15,698 bases of DNA from Bacteroidales bacterium UBA1628. GTDB taxonomy: Bacteria > Bacteroidota > Bacteroidia > Bacteroidales > UBA932. The notes below the pieces were generated by a model. It did no database searches. It saw only the letters and a program-made list of their open reading frames with translations, and was not told where the DNA came from. A program made the translations under genes and the position numbers. Positions 14,982 through 15,698 of the stretch are shown one piece after another (within the stretch, counting starts at the first letter, position 1; each line of letters opens with the position of its first letter). Location of the stretch: positions 1 to 15,698 of the forward strand of contig DCMG01000012.1 in assembly GCA_002321335.1 (NCBI GenBank). The letters are read 5' to 3'.

Positions 14982-15698
14982 TCACCATTTTATATCATAA
15001 TACTGAGCCCGTGTTGAGTATTCATTCCCTTCATATTCATATATGAACTCGGCTATCGGCTTATGAATTCCCAATCGTCCTATGGTTATCGACCATGCGG
15101 CACTTGAACCACCTTTTATATCGTAACCGATGTTCATCACATTACCTTTTGCATCTGTCACACCATCTATCAGTTGCACGCTTTTAACTTTGATCGTCTT
15201 TATAGAATTATTCTTGACGCCGAAATTCAACTTACTTCCATATTGTATTAAATCATTGATAATAGACATTGATCCACCATAATATTCGGCATAAACATAC
15301 TTAGTAATATCATTAGTTACAGTAACAGAGCATGTCGCAGAATATTGCCCATCCTCCGTGGTAACTTTTATTGTAGCCGTGCCCTCTTCCTTTGCCGTCA
15401 CTTCGCCATTATAGACAACAGCAACGGTTTCATTATCACTGCTCCAAAACACATTTTTATTCGTGGCATTGTCAGGAGTTATAATTGCCTTAAGCGTAAC
15501 TTTTTCACCAGACATCATGCGCGATGATGTACTGTTTAACTTGACACCCGTCACCTTTGCATAAACCGTGACAACGCACTCGGCGGTCTTGCCACCGCAC
15601 CTGGCGGTTATCGTCGCCTTGCCGGACTTGACGGCGGTCACCTTACCGTTGTCAACCTTGGCGATCGACTCATCGTAGGAAGTCCAGGTCACGTTCTT
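14982..15698 (-). CDS. Big_2 protein, C-terminal part (gene runs off the right edge)
   Basis: The frame is open to the window edge and begins mid-domain (KNVTWTSYDESIAKVDNG), so the visible 238 residues lack the true start and any signal peptide. They hold the end of one Big_2 domain, one complete Big_2 domain (VTGVKLNSTSSRMMSGEKVTLKA), and a C-terminal region of about 108 residues (14985-15310) that I do not recognise. That region has VKSVQLIDGVTDAKGN and SAAWSITIGR, and looks like a beta-sandwich. The first Big_2 segment is very close in DNA sequence to Big_2 domain 4 of the downstream lipoprotein. It is the most upstream visible gene of the minus-strand cluster and lies 25 bases before the DUF285 lipoprotein gene. 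Confidence 0.8.
   Translation of the reverse strand, partial: KNVTWTSYDESIAKVDNGKVTAVKSGKATITARCGGKTAECVVTVYAKVTGVKLNSTSSRMMSGEKVTLKAIITPDNATNKNVFWSSDNETVAVVYNGEVTAKEEGTATIKVTTEDGQYSATCSVTVTNDITKYVYAEYYGGSMSIINDLIQYGSKLNFGVKNNSIKTIKVKSVQLIDGVTDAKGNVMNIGYDIKGGSSAAWSITIGRLGIHKPIAEFIYEYEGNEYSTRAQYYDIKW

Noticed and set aside
7522..15698. Whole right arm as a mobile element or prophage
   Set aside because: No integrase, transposase, relaxase, terminal repeats or tRNA attachment site is visible; composition shifts follow domain borders instead.

Overview
The window looks like chromosomal DNA from a member of the Bacteroidales (Bacteroidota), probably a gut or rumen relative. The evidence is promoter-like elements of the Bacteroidota type (TTTG, about 19 bases, TAnnTTTG), the absence of clear Shine-Dalgarno sites, and gene families typical of that phylum: secreted tricorn-like S41 protease, DUF4988/collagen-like lipoproteins, BACON and Big_2 domains, M64 peptidase and a FISUMP-like C-terminus. 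The exact genus cannot be read from the sequence.

Left part (1-1686): a strong promoter fires leftward out of the window into a gene of which at most 9 codons are visible. A two-domain family 2 glycosyltransferase follows on the minus strand. A 153-base divergent intergenic region then separates it from the plus-strand operon.

Middle (1687-7179, plus): three tightly packed genes form an apparent operon. They encode a secreted tricorn-type S41 protease, a polyprenol/dolichol-phosphate mannosyltransferase-like GT2, and dihydroorotase (pyrC). The dihydroorotase carries an unusual 35-residue tandemly repeated insertion. A 342-base convergent gap follows, holding two copies of a 38-base REP-like repeat and a strong, probably bidirectional, terminator.

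Right part (7522-15698, minus): four surface-protein genes lie head to tail, with transcription running right to left. The first (partial) is a Big_2 protein with an unclassified C-terminal domain. Next is a lipoprotein with a DUF4988-like/collagen-triplet stalk and nine BspA-like DUF285 repeats. Third is a lipoprotein with six Big_2 domains and a FISUMP-like end. Last is a lipoprotein with the same DUF4988-like/collagen stalk joined to a BACON-like domain, an EF-hand, leucine-rich repeats and an M64 metallopeptidase. Two of the four share a nearly interchangeable N-terminal anchor and two share closely similar Big_2 modules, so this is a modular surface-display cluster assembled by duplication, domain swapping and repeat expansion. 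I see no defence system, CRISPR array, transposase, rRNA or tRNA gene.
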